A stretch of 64,000 bases of DNA from SG8-4 sp964598225 (lineage in GTDB: Bacteria > Planctomycetota > Phycisphaerae > Sedimentisphaerales > Anaerobacaceae). Positions 7,737 to 15,821 of the stretch are shown here, piece by piece. The notes under the pieces are model-generated. The model was given only the letters and a program-made list of their open reading frames with translations. It was not told the DNA's origin and did no database searches. The position numbers and the translations under genes are program-made. Numbering within the stretch: the first letter of the stretch is position 1; every line of letters begins with the position of its first letter. The stretch is from positions 62,001 through 126,000 of the forward strand of contig CAZRBG010000002.1 of the NCBI GenBank assembly GCA_964598225.1, read 5' to 3'.

Positions 7737-8464
7737 TTCGCACCGAAGATATGACTTTCAGCGTCGGCACGTTTCGTTTGCAGCGTTTGAGCGTGGAGAT
7801 CGCACAGGGTGAGTATTTAGTCATGCTGGGACCGCCGGGTTCCGGTAAGACGATCTTTCTCGAATGCATGTGCGGGCTCAAGAGGATCGAGTCGGGGCGG
7901 ATATTCATTGACGGCCGCAACGTGACCAACCTCGAACCCCGCCTTCGGGGCATCGGGTACGTTCCCCAGGATTACGCGCTTTTCCCGCATCTTTCCGTCA
8001 GGCGGAACATCACATTCGGCCTGCGCGGCCGGAGAGGTGCGGACGAAAAGGTAACAAAGACGGCGGATTTGCTGGGCATCCGGCAACTGCTCGCACGTCC
8101 AACATCCGGCCTCAGCGGCGGCGAAAAACAACGCGTCGCCCTGGCGCGCGCCCTGGTTTTGCAGCCGAAGATTCTTCTCCTGGACGAGCCGGTCTGCGCG
8201 CTCGACGAAGTCACCAGACAGGAAGTCTGTGCGCAACTTCGAAACATCCAAAGAAAGTTCAACCTGACCACCGTGCACGTCAGCCATAATCTGGAAGAAG
8301 CTTTTTCCGTCGCCGACCGGGCCGCGATATTACACAACGGTGTTCTAAAACAGATCGGCACCATGGATGAACTGGTGACGCGGCCGAACAGCGATTTCGT
8401 CGCCCGCTTCATGCGGGCCGAAAACCGAGGGACGAGGGCCGAGGGACGCCGGAAGAAGTTTTGA
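7733..8464 (+). CDS. modC: Molybdate/tungstate-type ABC transporter ATP-binding protein
   Basis: Walker A is GPPGSGKT (near residues 33-40), the Q-loop is VPQDYALFPHL, the signature is LSGGEKQRVALARAL, Walker B is ILLLDEP and the switch is HVSHN. At 243 residues it lacks the C-terminal TOBE/MOP regulatory domain of classical ModC (about 350), so molybdate feedback must come from elsewhere. The last dozen residues (NRGTRAEGRRKKF) are read from a GGGACGAGGG-type repetitive stretch around 8426-8450, which suggests the natural C-terminus was replaced by repeat sequence. It faces the HzsA-related gene tail to tail with a 31-nt gap. Confidence 0.85.
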   Translation: MIRTEDMTFSVGTFRLQRLSVEIAQGEYLVMLGPPGSGKTIFLECMCGLKRIESGRIFIDGRNVTNLEPRLRGIGYVPQDYALFPHLSVRRNITFGLRGRRGADEKVTKTADLLGIRQLLARPTSGLSGGEKQRVALARALVLQPKILLLDEPVCALDEVTRQEVCAQLRNIQRKFNLTTVHVSHNLEEAFSVADRAAILHNGVLKQIGTMDELVTRPNSDFVARFMRAENRGTRAEGRRKKF

Positions 8465-8495
8465 TCCGCGTCCATCGTCACTCGTCCTTTCGTCA

Positions 8496-11400
8496 TTATC
8501 TTGCCAGCAGATTCACAGCGCGAACCGTTCGGGTTCGATGTTCGATCTCGGGTGGCAGCGAGCCTTTGAACCACGCCTTGGCGCGGTATCCGAATTCATC
8601 GCCTTTCGGCAGAAAGTCCAGAGGTCCGAGGCGCATCGCCTTCGGCCCCAACGCCCCCGGACTCGGCGGAGCCGTGTTCGGGATCTCGTGGCATCCTACG
8701 CATGATTTGGTCTCATCGGCTCTTGCGTACATCCAGGTGAGCTGGTTTCCCAGCACCCGGCGATTGCTGTCGAGCACCTGAAAATGCAGCAGCCGGTCGG
8801 CGGGGACCTCGACAAAGAAGGACCCGTCCGAAGCGAGCGGCGCCGTGCCGAGAACACGGGCGAAAGTCCCGCCGTGATTCTTCCAGACTTCGTGCTTGTT
8901 GGTCTGCGTGCTGTGACGTGCGAAGACCGGAACGCCCTCTATCAATCGAATGTACCTGCCTCGCGTCGCGACGTGTTCTTCCTGTGACGTAAAAACGGAG
9001 GCGCAAGCGAAATGTCCGCTGTATCCCTGCTCCCGCCGTCTGCTCACCAACGCCGGCGGACGACTGCGCGCAAAAACGGGCCGGGGCTCGAAATCAGCGG
9101 TGCAAGGATCGTTGTAAAGCAGCCGTAGGGTGGGGCTTGCCCCACCATCGCCCATCGGTGGGGCAAGCCCCACCCTACTATCCTGTGGGTTCAGTATGTA
9201 CAAGCCCAGATCGACTTTGGTCCGATCCGGCGTCTTGAGCGTGGAAGCGCACATTATCCGCCCGTCGGGCAGGGGGAACGGCGTGGTATACGAGCGACTC
9301 TTGTTGTCGGGCGTTATGATCTGTTCCGAGTACCTGCTGGGGCCGACGAGTGCCAGGCCGCCCTGTGTAACGACGACTATGTTTTTGCCGTCCGGCATCG
9401 GCTGCGGCTGTGTCATTCGCAGAACCCGGTGCGTCAGCGGAGCTTCCTCTCCGTCGGCGGGGGTTCGGGGACCGTGGTCGAGGTCTCTCCAGAATTCTCG
9501 GCGTTCCGGCCCGTACAGGACCATATCGCGCGTGCCGTCGGGATTAACAGCATGAAGAGTAAGCTCGGTTTTGTTGCGCGAATAAAAAACTTCCAGCCGG
9601 CTGAATGCGATTCTCCCGTCGAGCAGGGCCGCCGGCTCGTTATCCCGGCCGATGTTGGTGGCGATAGTGTGAATGTCGCCGCCGTCGGGATTCATCACGT
9701 GAAGGGACGTGCAGGGATAACCATGATACTCATCGCGGATTCCGACGCGGCTCGATGTGAAGACGATCCTTCCGTCCGGCAGATACGCCGGTCCGACGTC
9801 ATGATATGGTCCGTGCGTGAGTTGCTCAAGCTCCGATCCGTCGATGTTGATACGATAGATGTGCCACCAGGGATTGTTTTGACTTCGGTATGAAAAAACC
9901 ACGTGCGTGCCGTCCCAGGAAATCTCATGCTCGGCCACGTAGCCGTCTTCGAAGCGAGTAAGCGGCTTGACATCCCCATCGGGTCGGACCGGTTTCAGGA
10001 TGTGCAGGTTTCGGCCCGGGCGATAAGCCGGCCCGGAATCGGTCACGACGTAGGTCTGTCTCCAGCGGTCGGCCTGCTCGACTGTGCCTATCGTATTGGG
10101 AATGCTGTTGTCGCCCTTAATAAAGACAACGGCGTCCAATTCCGAACGTTTGTAGTGACGCCGTGAGGCGTTTTTGTATGCCCTTACGGGCACACTACAA
10201 ACAGCCGGTTCTTCGTATTCTCCCGCCCCTGACGGTTTGTTTTCCATGATGCTCAAAGCATCTCGCGCAAAAACACGGGTGCTGTGAAACGGGTGGTTTT
10301 TTGCTGCACTTTCGAGGGCAAGCAGTGCTTTGCGATTGCCCAGGTCCGCAAGCGCCTCAGCCGCGGCGTGCCGGACTTCCATCACAGAACCTTCGTCTTC
10401 AAGTACCCGGACGATCAGGTCGGTGTGCTCGTGTGCGCCGAGCAGTCCCAGAGCGCGCAAAAGTCCCTGTCTCCAGCGCGGCGCCGGGTCGGCATATTCC
10501 TCGTCCTTGAACGTGCCGCTGTAGCCGTAATCTGCTTCGGATTTGGCCTGCGCAAGGATAGTCGCAATTGGTTCGATGGCTCGTTTGTCGCCGATCCATG
10601 CGAGAGTCTTGGCGGCGTTGAGACGGACCCAGCCGTCCTCGTGATCGAGCAGAGCGATCAGTCGGGGAATATCTTCTCTCTCGGTGCAGACGGCGGGCAA
10701 CCACGTGGCCATCCGGCCGGGATAGAATTCGGGCCATTGCCGGGCCGGCGTCGGTTTCGGGATACGGCGAGGCCGGCCCAATAATTCGAAGGCGTGCTCG
10801 CAGGCCTGTCGGCGCAATCCTGAGAGTTCCAAGAGATGCCGCGTCAGTAAATGTCCGACCTCAGGCTCGTAGATAAAGAACGTATCGTGGTCTCCGGGCA
10901 GGTTCGCCATTATCAGTGGAGCAATATCTCGAACGGCGGCTCGGTCTTCCGGGGAGGCGGTCAGCATGCGGCACAACGCAAATGCGATATGGTACGGCGT
11001 CTCGAGCATCCGGTCTTCGGATGGAAAAGTCATCTTATCGTCTCGCGGCAGATCGCGCGGATCGCTGCCGTCCAGTCTCTTACAATACCTTCGGTACGCC
11101 GCAACCAGAGCCGGAATGGCACGCCGGTCCCCGAAATCCCCCAGAGCATCCGCAGCATAGCGCGCCCAGTACGTGTTATCAAGGAGCTCCACCAAATATG
11201 AAAAACCTGCCTCTTCTCGCAGACGTCCCAGCGAACGAATTCCGGCTCGACCTAAGGGAAGATACTCCGTCTGCGCCGGAGGAGTCGGGCCGAGACAGTT
11301 TATAATCGCCTCGGTGGCGCCTGTGCCGCCAAGCGCGCCGAGGGCGCGAAGGCCTCGCTCGCATCTCCAGATCGCCGAACCGTCCGGCGAAGTCTCAGCG

Positions 11401-12293
11401 TTGGTGCCGCTGCCGACCTGGATTTCGAAAATCGTGGTGGGATAAGTCGGATTAGCTGAGGCGTAACTGGTAAGTCGAACATACCGAGCCGTACGCGGCT
11501 GGAAGGTGCTCACCAATGTAACCGGTGTTCGCTCCTTTTTTCTTTCCACTGTTCTGAAAGTCTTGTTGTCCAGGCTTGTAGCGAGTTCGTAGTCGGTCAT
11601 TACGAACGCGCGGCCGTACTGGTGAATGGTCACCCTTGAGATAACCTCGGGTTCGCCCAGGTCGATTACGCACCATTGCGGGAAAGGAACGTTCTTGGTC
11701 TGCCAGAAACCGGGGCCGATCAGGCCGTCGATCAAGACACCCGGCGGCCCCTTGTACGTCGAGGACGCGAGCACCGATCCGGCTGTGGGGGCGTTTTTGA
11801 AACCCTCGATAAGTTTCAAGATTTCTTCCGGTACATGTCCCTGCCGAACCCCAGCCCACCAGCGGCGCCATTTCCTTATCTGAACTGCGCGCCGAGATTC
11901 CGGCGCCATCGAGTCGTAAGGAAACTCCATACCGGTAAGATTGGTCACCGAGACATAAGCACCCTGTCTGGTCATGGTGTCAGCATCGTCGAGCGAATCG
12001 AGCAGCGGCCCGACGGCGTCACGACTGCCGCACCACCCCAGCGCCATCGCCGCCTGTCGACGAACAGAAGGGAAACCGTCGTTAAGTCGCTCAATTAGTG
12101 GCTTCTCGGCCGAATATGCCCTGAGAAAACCGAGCGCCTCAGCCGCTCCGGCACGCATGTGTTCATCTGTAGAGTTCAGCTTCGCTATTTGCTTGGCGAC
12201 CTGTTGACCATAAGGACCGGTTTGTTGTGCGGCAATGCCCGAGCCGCAGAAAACGAGACAAACGACGACCATAAATTTTCGTGAGTATGACAT
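8496..12293 (-). CDS. HzsA-related multidomain protein: HEAT repeats, discoidin domain, beta-propeller, CxxCH
   Basis: The start at 12293 gives a signal peptide (MSYSRKFMVVVCLVFCGSG, cleavage after AAQ). HEAT-type helices fill about residues 35-125 and return at about 325-680. An F5/8-type C (discoidin) domain lies at about 180-295 (WCVIDLGEPEVISRVTIHQYG, YVRLTSY). A TolB/propeller region follows (DGTHVVFSYRS, DGSELEQLTHGPYHD, MNPDGGDIHTI). The C-terminal part resembles the middle of hydrazine synthase alpha and has one haem-c motif SCVGCHE near residue 1195. Such proteins are expanded in planctomycetes; function is unknown and hydrazine synthesis is not implied, since no HzsB/C is present. 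Two palindromic elements interrupt the coding sequence in frame (9125-9178 and 10149-10201). Confidence 0.8.
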   Translation of the reverse strand: MSYSRKFMVVVCLVFCGSGIAAQQTGPYGQQVAKQIAKLNSTDEHMRAGAAEALGFLRAYSAEKPLIERLNDGFPSVRRQAAMALGWCGSRDAVGPLLDSLDDADTMTRQGAYVSVTNLTGMEFPYDSMAPESRRAVQIRKWRRWWAGVRQGHVPEEILKLIEGFKNAPTAGSVLASSTYKGPPGVLIDGLIGPGFWQTKNVPFPQWCVIDLGEPEVISRVTIHQYGRAFVMTDYELATSLDNKTFRTVERKKERTPVTLVSTFQPRTARYVRLTSYASANPTYPTTIFEIQVGSGTNAETSPDGSAIWRCERGLRALGALGGTGATEAIINCLGPTPPAQTEYLPLGRAGIRSLGRLREEAGFSYLVELLDNTYWARYAADALGDFGDRRAIPALVAAYRRYCKRLDGSDPRDLPRDDKMTFPSEDRMLETPYHIAFALCRMLTASPEDRAAVRDIAPLIMANLPGDHDTFFIYEPEVGHLLTRHLLELSGLRRQACEHAFELLGRPRRIPKPTPARQWPEFYPGRMATWLPAVCTEREDIPRLIALLDHEDGWVRLNAAKTLAWIGDKRAIEPIATILAQAKSEADYGYSGTFKDEEYADPAPRWRQGLLRALGLLGAHEHTDLIVRVLEDEGSVMEVRHAAAEALADLGNRKALLALESAAKNHPFHSTRVFARDALSIMENKPSGAGEYEEPAVCSVPVRAYKNASRRHYKRSELDAVVFIKGDNSIPNTIGTVEQADRWRQTYVVTDSGPAYRPGRNLHILKPVRPDGDVKPLTRFEDGYVAEHEISWDGTHVVFSYRSQNNPWWHIYRINIDGSELEQLTHGPYHDVGPAYLPDGRIVFTSSRVGIRDEYHGYPCTSLHVMNPDGGDIHTIATNIGRDNEPAALLDGRIAFSRLEVFYSRNKTELTLHAVNPDGTRDMVLYGPERREFWRDLDHGPRTPADGEEAPLTHRVLRMTQPQPMPDGKNIVVVTQGGLALVGPSRYSEQIITPDNKSRSYTTPFPLPDGRIMCASTLKTPDRTKVDLGLYILNPQDSRVGLAPPMGDGGASPTLRLLYNDPCTADFEPRPVFARSRPPALVSRRREQGYSGHFACASVFTSQEEHVATRGRYIRLIEGVPVFARHSTQTNKHEVWKNHGGTFARVLGTAPLASDGSFFVEVPADRLLHFQVLDSNRRVLGNQLTWMYARADETKSCVGCHEIPNTAPPSPGALGPKAMRLGPLDFLPKGDEFGYRAKAWFKGSLPPEIEHRTRTVRAVNLLAR
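9125..9178. repeat. 54-bp palindromic element inserted in frame in the HzsA-related gene
   Basis: Perfect 22-bp arms (9125-9146 and 9157-9178) surround a 10-nt centre. The left arm is identical base for base to the left arm of the repeat at 33951-34018. Fifty-four bases equal 18 codons, so the frame is kept; the element adds roughly RVGLAPPMGDGGASPTL to the protein between LYILNPQD and LRLLYNDP. Confidence 0.85.
10149..10201. repeat. Cruciform-type palindromic element inside the HzsA-related gene
   Basis: Outer 9-bp arms (TTTGTAGTG at 10149-10157, CACTACAAA at 10193-10201) enclose two small hairpins, ACGCC-gtga-GGCGT and TGCCC-ttac-GGGCA. It is read through in frame as a basic segment (about CSVPVRAYKNASRRHYKR) in a linker before the propeller. 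Confidence 0.75.
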
Positions 12294-12345
12294 GAAGGCA
12301 ATTTTACCGACCCTGCGATGTCGCTGCAAGGGGCGAAAGTTGGAA

Positions 12346-12375
12346 TTGGATTTTCGAGCGGGACTTTCGTATAAT
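12346..12375 (+). promoter_or_regulatory. Predicted sigma-70 promoter for the TIM-barrel gene at 12437
   Basis: TTGGAT at 12346-12351 and TATAAT at 12370-12375 with an 18-bp spacer, about 55 nt before the start codon. It lies in the divergent spacer shared with the HzsA-related gene. Confidence 0.5.
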
Positions 12376-12436
12376 TGCCTCTTACAAAGGGATCGGTAAT
12401 CAAAAATCGCTAACTTGACTATGTGAGGACAGCATT

Positions 12437-13279
12437 ATGAAGATCGGAGTATTTTTACTGATTGAGCCGTTTGCGAGCGTGGAGAAGCAGCTCCAACGCG
12501 CCAAGGAAATGGGATTCGACCACGCGGATATCACCGACACCAACGCCGGCGGCAGCATGTTGGGGACGGCGGGCTTTTCACCTACGGTGAGCCTCGATGA
12601 GAATCCGTTCGAGGTCAAGCGGCTGTTCGACAAATACGGCATCACTCCTGCCACCGTATGCGCGCACGCGGGGCTGCTGGAGCCGAGCAATCCCGGCGTT
12701 TACGGGACCTCTGAGATCATGAAAGCCGTCCGGTTCGCCGCGGCTATCGGCATCAGGGATGTCGTCACGACCGACACCGACCCGCGCTCGCAGTGGGCCG
12801 AGAACCTGTCCTACGACGAGCGCGTGTTCATCATGGCTGAAAAGCTTTATACCCCGGTCAAGATGGCGGCCGATTACGGCGTCAACATTCTTCTCGAACC
12901 CCACGGACCGGTCACCGACACCATCAAGGGGCTTCAAGACGTGTTCGACAGGCTCGGCAATCCCGATTCGCTCGGCGTCAATCTCGACACGGGCAATTCA
13001 TGGCTCGGCGGCTCCGACCCGGTAGAAATGGCCAAAGTCTTCAAGGACAAGATTCACCACGTCCACTGGAAAGACCTCGATGCCGAGTGGGAGCCAAAGA
13101 GAGGAACGCTCTATGGCTGCGGCTTCTCGACGATCGCTCTCGGCGACGGCGTGATCGACATTAAGGGAGTCTGCGAGGTCCTTAAGGATGCCGATATCCC
13201 CAGTTCCACGCTCGAGATTATAGGGTCGGAAGATATTCTCAAGAAAAGCTTCGAATACCTGAAAGCCAACGGTCTGTGA
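12437..13279 (+). CDS. Sugar phosphate isomerase/epimerase-like TIM-barrel protein
   Basis: A 280-residue cytoplasmic protein of the xylose-isomerase-like/AP-endonuclease-2 TIM-barrel superfamily. Visible pattern: MKIGVFLLIEPFASVEKQL, then MGFDHADITD, TVCAHAG, GVNILLEPHGPV (a metal-ligand Glu), LGVNLDTGNSWLGG (Asp), HHVHWKDLDAEW (His) and SSTLEIIGSE (Glu). The Glu/Asp/His/Glu series matches the divalent-metal site of the family. The substrate cannot be told; such enzymes usually act in sugar or inositol breakdown. A GAGG about 10 nt upstream supports the start. It is convergent with the aldolase-family gene downstream. Confidence 0.8.
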   Translation: MKIGVFLLIEPFASVEKQLQRAKEMGFDHADITDTNAGGSMLGTAGFSPTVSLDENPFEVKRLFDKYGITPATVCAHAGLLEPSNPGVYGTSEIMKAVRFAAAIGIRDVVTTDTDPRSQWAENLSYDERVFIMAEKLYTPVKMAADYGVNILLEPHGPVTDTIKGLQDVFDRLGNPDSLGVNLDTGNSWLGGSDPVEMAKVFKDKIHHVHWKDLDAEWEPKRGTLYGCGFSTIALGDGVIDIKGVCEVLKDADIPSSTLEIIGSEDILKKSFEYLKANGL

Positions 13280-13336
13280 TCCCCTTTGCCAACAGTTTAG
13301 CTTTAACGGCGCGGGCATTTGTGTCGAGTGTCTGTT

Positions 13337-14275
13337 CTATTTTTCCGGAGTAATGCCGAGCCGTTTTACGTATCGCTCGATAACCTCATGCTCGGCCTGG
13401 CGAAAACGATGAAAAGGTTCGGCCATAAAATCGCTGCAAATTCCCACGCAAGAGAGCGCGCACTTGAGGCCTTTTAGAAAACTCGACTGGTACAGGCCCA
13501 CGTGATAAATCGAGGTGCTAAGCTCCATGACCTTCGAGTGCAGCTCTTCGACTCGCGGGATGTCCTTGGCGCATGCAGCGTTATACAAATCCACATACAG
13601 CCTCGGCAGGAGGTTTGCACCCCCGGCGACGCCGCCGTGCCCGCCTAACAGAAGCGCCTCGGCCAGCAACTCCTCCGGGCCGATCACGACCGAAAAGTCC
13701 GGATGATCTCCGAGCAGCAGGGTCTGGAGTCGGCGAAAGTACATCATGTTTCCCGAGCTGTCTTTTATTCCGACTACGCCCGGAAAATCGGCGGCGGCTC
13801 GTATAGTTTCAGGCTCGAAGACCAGTTTCGTGTGGCTCGGCATGTTGTAAAGAAGCACCGGCAGCGGCAGCTCGGCCGTCAGGTGCTTGAGGTACTCGAG
13901 CAGTTCCATCTGCCCGGCGGGAAAATAATAGGGCGGCGCCAGCACAACCGCCTGCGCCCCGGCGGCTTTGGCTTTGCGAGCGATATTTGTGGATTCCACG
14001 AAAGACGTGTCTGTTATCCCGACCAGTACGGGGACTCGCCCGGCGACTTGTGCGCAGACGCGATCTGTAAGATCATATCGCAGGCGATAGCTCAGACTCG
14101 GCGCTTCGCCCGTCGTACCGAGGACGAACAGACCGTGAACGCCTCCGGCAAGGACGTGTTCGACCAAACACTCCAGGCCGGCCGTATCGAGCGTATCACG
14201 ATCCAGCAGCGGCGTAACCAGCGGGGGAATAATCCCACGCAGCGGAGCAGGCAATTCATTCGAGTCTGGCGCCAT
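13337..14275 (-). CDS. Dihydrodipicolinate synthase / N-acetylneuraminate lyase family aldolase
   Basis: Start 14275 is preferred over an upstream ATG at 14311 because GGAG lies 7-8 nt before it. The 312-residue protein has the class I aldolase marks of the DapA/NanA family: LFVLGTTGEAPSL (Thr pair), LLYNMPSHT (catalytic Tyr) and GVVGIKDSSGN (Schiff-base Lys), and RGIIPPLVTPL at the N-terminus. It could be DapA, a sialic-acid lyase or a keto-sugar-acid aldolase. No lysine genes lie near, and the opposite neighbour is a sugar isomerase-like protein, so a catabolic aldolase is a little more likely. Confidence 0.85.
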   Translation of the reverse strand: MAPDSNELPAPLRGIIPPLVTPLLDRDTLDTAGLECLVEHVLAGGVHGLFVLGTTGEAPSLSYRLRYDLTDRVCAQVAGRVPVLVGITDTSFVESTNIARKAKAAGAQAVVLAPPYYFPAGQMELLEYLKHLTAELPLPVLLYNMPSHTKLVFEPETIRAAADFPGVVGIKDSSGNMMYFRRLQTLLLGDHPDFSVVIGPEELLAEALLLGGHGGVAGGANLLPRLYVDLYNAACAKDIPRVEELHSKVMELSTSIYHVGLYQSSFLKGLKCALSCVGICSDFMAEPFHRFRQAEHEVIERYVKRLGITPEK

Positions 14276-14371
14276 GTTAGCTCTCCGTACTGAGTTGTCA
14301 AAAGCGGTCATTAATTGGCAACGTTAGCGACCAGCCCCAAGCCTGCCTTCGGCGGACTTGAGGCTGCCATC

Positions 14372-14422
14372 CGTGTCGCGGGCATCTTGCCCGCGCAGCG
14401 CGGACGGGACGCCCGCGACACG
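14372..14422. repeat. Palindromic repeat, intergenic copy of the queG element family
   Basis: Outer arms CGTGTCGCGGGC (14372-14383) and GCCCGCGACACG (14411-14422) enclose CCCGCGCAGCGCGG-type sequence. The same outer arms and right half recur inside queG (15016-15087), and a right-half fragment lies near 1365-1386. Confidence 0.75.
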
Positions 14423-14455
14423 ATGCCTGCCCTATGTTTTTTCATGAACATTTAG

Positions 14456-14461
14456 TATAAT
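14456..14461 (+). promoter_or_regulatory. -10 box 7 nt before the queG start (leaderless message candidate)
   Basis: A perfect TATAAT ends 7 nt before the ATG at 14469, so transcription would begin at or beside the A of the start codon. There is no Shine-Dalgarno sequence and no good -35. Confidence 0.4.
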
Positions 14462-14468
14462 CGCTGTC

Positions 14469-15491
14469 ATGAGTTTAACTCAAGATATAAAGCAAAAAGC
14501 CATCCAGTTGGGTTTCGAGCTTGTGGGTGTTACAGACGCGGCACCGATCTCTGCCGAGCATTCGGCTGCTTTAGAGAAATGGTTAAAGTCGGGTTTTGCC
14601 GGGCAGATGGGTTACATGCATCGGAACCTGCAAAAACGTCTTAATCCGGCCAGGCTAATGGAGGGGGCAAGGTCCGTTATCATCGTCGGTCTGAACTATA
14701 ACCCGCCGGAACTGCCGACGGAACCTTCCGGCGATGGGCCGACCGGCAGAGTGGCCAACTATGCTCTGTACGAAGACTATCATCCGTTCGTTAAACAACG
14801 CCTGCGCGATCTGGTTACATTCATGAACTCGCTCGTCAATACAAGGTTCGATTCCAAGATTTGCGTCGACTCGGTGCCGCTCGCAGAGCGGGCGCTGGCG
14901 GTCCGGGCGGGGCTTGGCTTTATCGGCAGGAATCACATGCTGATTAATCCCGATCTCGGCTGCCAGATATTCCTGGGCGAGGTGGTAACCAGCCTTGAAC
15001 TACCGACCGACAAGTCGTGTCGCGGGCGTTCCTGCCTTCGCAGGAATGACATTACCCGCGCAGCGCGGGCGGGACGCCCGCGACACGGTGCGGCCGATTG
15101 TCTCGATTGCGACAAGTGTATCAGCGCCTGTCCCACGGGAGCATTGAGACCGGACGGACAATTCGACGCCGGCAGGTGCATCAATTATCTGACGATAGAA
15201 CACAAAGGATCGATTGCGCCTGAGCTTGCCGAAAGAATCGGCGACAGACTCTTCGGCTGTGACGAGTGCGTCCTTGCCTGTCCGTATCACAGGAAGTTGC
15301 CTCAATGCGCTAGCAGTCAGTTCAGATTCTACGCCGACAGAGCAAGACCGGGTCTTAATGAAATTCTCGAAATGGACCACGAGACTTTCGACGCAAGATT
15401 CGGCGACTCTCCCATCAAACGCCTTGGACTCGAAGGCCTGAAAAGAAATGTCCGAATCTGTCTGGCCAACACGGCCTATAAAGCGGAATGA
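14469..15491 (+). CDS. queG: Epoxyqueuosine reductase, carrying an in-frame palindromic insert
   Basis: The 340-residue protein matches QueG, the cobalamin/[4Fe-4S] enzyme that makes the last step of queuosine in tRNA. Seen: FELVGVTDAAPISAEHSAALEKWL, GFAGQMGYMHRN, SVIIVGLNYN, PLAERALAVRAGLGFIGRNHML. Two cluster motifs follow, CLDCDKCISACPTGA and CDECVLACPYH. Between the LGEVVTSLEL strand and the first cluster, residues of about 183-206 are read from a 72-bp palindromic element (15016-15087) and are basic, Cys- and Arg-rich, unlike any QueG segment I know. The frame is kept. Whether the enzyme tolerates a loop just before its cluster is open. The start may be leaderless. Confidence 0.88.
   Translation: MSLTQDIKQKAIQLGFELVGVTDAAPISAEHSAALEKWLKSGFAGQMGYMHRNLQKRLNPARLMEGARSVIIVGLNYNPPELPTEPSGDGPTGRVANYALYEDYHPFVKQRLRDLVTFMNSLVNTRFDSKICVDSVPLAERALAVRAGLGFIGRNHMLINPDLGCQIFLGEVVTSLELPTDKSCRGRSCLRRNDITRAARAGRPRHGAADCLDCDKCISACPTGALRPDGQFDAGRCINYLTIEHKGSIAPELAERIGDRLFGCDECVLACPYHRKLPQCASSQFRFYADRARPGLNEILEMDHETFDARFGDSPIKRLGLEGLKRNVRICLANTAYKAE
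15016..15087. repeat. 72-bp palindromic element inserted in frame in queG
   Basis: Outer 14-bp arms (15016-15029 and 15074-15087) enclose two hairpins, TCCTGC-cttc-GCAGGA (15030-15045) and CCCGCG-cag-CGCGGG (15055-15069). The length is exactly 24 codons. The first inner hairpin resembles the ATTCCTGC/GCAGGAAT repeat found at 43731-43866, so two repeat families are nested. Confidence 0.85.
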
Positions 15492-15821
15492 AAATCTATC
15501 GTAGAGATATGAATGGATCACCCGCAGTAGCAAGACTCCGGACTTTCCCGGATGAAGCACATTTTAGACTGACCTGATCCGGGGAATTTGAGATCGCTTC
15601 GCTGCGCTCACAATGACATTTCTTCGGCACGTCATTGCGAGGAGCACAGCGACGAAGCAATCTCAACCCTTGCGGTAGGAAAGAAGCCTGTTTTCTGAGG
15701 AGGATCTCGCCGCTTAGGGCTGCCGAGGCGGCAATCTCAGCATTTCATCGCTTCGAACGAACAAAGCAACTTCTCGAAATCTCTCTTCGACTACTTAAGA
15801 GGGCATGGGCGTTTCTTTGAT
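15492..15821. repeat. Gap with a long imperfect inverted repeat
   Basis: No gene seen. Bases 15588-15617 and 15631-15666 form an imperfect inverted repeat (GAGATCGCTTCG ... CGAAGCAATCTC, with TCACAATGAC/GTCATTGCGA next to the centre). A smaller TCCGG/CCGGA hairpin lies near 15538-15552. These look like non-coding dispersed repeats. The rest of the gap shows nothing I can name. Confidence 0.6.

Noticed and set aside
8496..12293. Hydrazine synthase (anammox) assignment for the HzsA-related protein
   Set aside because: Only one haem motif and the middle-domain similarity are present, the domain order is different, and no HzsB/HzsC genes are near; such homologues are widespread outside anammox bacteria.
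14849..14862. GGTTCGATTCC, like a tRNA T-loop
   Set aside because: It lies inside queG coding sequence and no cloverleaf can be built around it.
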